Assembly: GCA_028045305.1 (NCBI GenBank)
Contig: JAOFTV010000022.1
Location: 1-34,369 of the forward strand
DNA from: Opitutales bacterium
GTDB lineage: Bacteria > Verrucomicrobiota > Verrucomicrobiia > Opitutales > Seribacteraceae
Length of the DNA stretch: 34,369 nucleotides
Direction of reading: 5' to 3'
Shown here: piece by piece, positions 33,510 through 34,369 of the stretch
Numbering within the stretch: the first letter of the stretch is position 1
How the letters are laid out: every line of letters begins with the position of its first letter
Translations under genes and position numbers: made by a program
Notes under the pieces: model-generated
Database searches by the model: none
Told to the model about the DNA's origin: nothing
The model's input: the letters and a program-made list of their open reading frames with translations, nothing else

Positions 33510-34369
33510 GTGTAAACATACTCAACAAGAAGATCCTCATTACCGGGGGCCTAGGGTTTATTGGTTCGAACTTAGCCCGCAGATTGGTTGAGTATGGAAA
33601 CGCCATCACAGTGGTGGATAGTTTGATTCCTGAATACGGAGGGAACCTGAGAAATGTTCACGACGTCCAGGACAAGATTACAGTGAGCCAATCCGATGTG
33701 CGCGATGTTAAAGCGATCAATAATTTGATCAAAGGGCACGATTATCTATTCAACTTAGCGGGGCAAACCAGTCACCTGGACTCCATGCACGATCCGATTA
33801 CAGATTTGGACATCAATGCGAAAGCTCAACTATCTATTTTGGAGGCCTGCCGGAAATATAACCCGGATATTCGCATTGTCTTTGCCAGCACCCGCCAGAT
33901 TTATGGCAAGCCCAAGTACTTGCCGGTGGATGAAAAACATCCCCGTCACCCGGTAGATGTAAATGGTATTAATAAAATTGCCGGCGAGCAGTACCATATT
34001 CTCTACCAAGAAGTATATGGCATTGCATCATCTGTACTCCGTCTAACCAATACCTACGGGCCAAGAATGCGCATCAGGGATGCCAGGCAAACCTTTCTAG
34101 GCATTTGGATAAGAAATCTGCTTGAAGGAAAACCGATTCAGGTCTTTGGGGATGGGAAGCAGCGCAGAGACTATAACTATGTTGAGGATGTACTGGATGC
34201 ATTGCTGATTACAGCCACCGAGAAGAATGCTATCGGCAAGGTCTATAATTTAGGAGCTCCCGATCCTCTCAGTCTTGAAGACACGGCAAAAATTATGTGC
34301 CAGAAGACCGAGGGTGGTGATTATCAAATGATTCCTTTTCCTGAAGAAAGAAAGGCGATCGATGTGGGA
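33506..34369 (+). CDS. Extended SDR sugar-nucleotide epimerase-like, 3' partial, Tyr to Asn at active site
   Basis: The frame runs off the right edge after 288 codons. TTG at 33506 overlaps the acetyltransferase stop as TTGA and gives MSVNILNKKILITGGLGFIG, with the Rossmann GxxGxxG at about residues 14-20. LFNLAGQTSHLDSMHDP, VFASTRQIYGKPKYLP and LRLTNTYGPRMRI are typical of NAD-dependent epimerases/dehydratases, and DYNYVEDVLDALL and KVYNLGAP continue the C-terminal domain. The usual Tyr-x-x-x-Lys position reads NGINK, so the catalytic Tyr appears to be Asn. I recall this VNGINK form in a distinct clade, so it may be ancestral rather than inactivating. G+C is high: line 33661-33720 has 30 of 60 by my count. 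Confidence 0.85.
   Translation, partial: MSVNILNKKILITGGLGFIGSNLARRLVEYGNAITVVDSLIPEYGGNLRNVHDVQDKITVSQSDVRDVKAINNLIKGHDYLFNLAGQTSHLDSMHDPITDLDINAKAQLSILEACRKYNPDIRIVFASTRQIYGKPKYLPVDEKHPRHPVDVNGINKIAGEQYHILYQEVYGIASSVLRLTNTYGPRMRIRDARQTFLGIWIRNLLEGKPIQVFGDGKQRRDYNYVEDVLDALLITATEKNAIGKVYNLGAPDPLSLEDTAKIMCQKTEGGDYQMIPFPEERKAIDVG

Overview
The window is 34.4 kb of bacterial DNA in which every supportable gene lies on the + strand. It is the interior of a very large surface-glycan (exopolysaccharide, capsule or O-antigen type) or glycoconjugate locus. I see about 34 genes: glycosyltransferases of many folds, polytopic GT-C-like membrane enzymes, four FkbM methyltransferases, two other SAM methyltransferases, two extended SDR sugar-nucleotide enzymes, a carbamoyltransferase, an acetyltransferase and an SGNH-type hydrolase. 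There are no tRNA or rRNA genes, CRISPR arrays or recognisable insertion sequences. Both ends cut through genes (a CotH-like gene on the left, an SDR gene on the right). The organism is probably a Gram-negative environmental, perhaps marine, bacterium. A Verrucomicrobiota/PVC-type source would fit the gene content, weak Shine-Dalgarno signals and frequent TTG starts, but that is a low-confidence guess.

Layout. (1) 1-2935: a CotH-like protein with a C-terminal parallel beta-helix, followed by a VTC-domain protein. (2) 2932-7197: an FkbM methyltransferase, a GT-A transferase with a DCD motif, a GT-C membrane protein and an SGNH hydrolase broken in an 11-A run. (3) 7194-9693: a NodU/TobZ-type carbamoyltransferase with SxtJ-like and DUF5989-like small membrane proteins, which with the SGNH gene form a recognisable cassette. 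(4) 9786-10844: an SDR epimerase/dehydratase-like gene. (5) 10855-30899: a visibly more AT-rich block with a DPM1-like GT2/GT-C pair, two copies of the order DPM1-like GT2, SAM methyltransferase, polytopic membrane protein, then FkbM genes, a sulfotransferase remnant and a run of GT2, GT4 and GT61 enzymes. (6) 30875-34369: composition rises again, with GT9, GT4-like, WcaF-type acetyltransferase and a partial SDR.

How it may work together (inference): DPM1-like GT2 enzymes would charge polyprenyl phosphate with a sugar, and the neighbouring GT-C-like proteins would use these lipid donors on the periplasmic side. Soluble GT2/GT4/GT9/GT61 enzymes would build the chain in the cytoplasm. FkbM, carbamoyl-, acetyl- and SGNH enzymes would decorate it. 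No initiating sugar-phosphate transferase, Wzx flippase, Wza/Wzc export protein or ABC transporter is recognisable here, so the locus must extend beyond the window or depend on genes elsewhere.

The genes are packed by 4-base start/stop overlaps (ATGA, TTGA, GTGA), which suggests a long translationally coupled operon. The oddest feature is that six genes have clear coding frames reaching upstream of any ATG, GTG or TTG, and the best available start in each is ATT. No intergenic stretch exceeds 300 bases; the longest, 28215-28376, holds only a weak promoter-like sequence.
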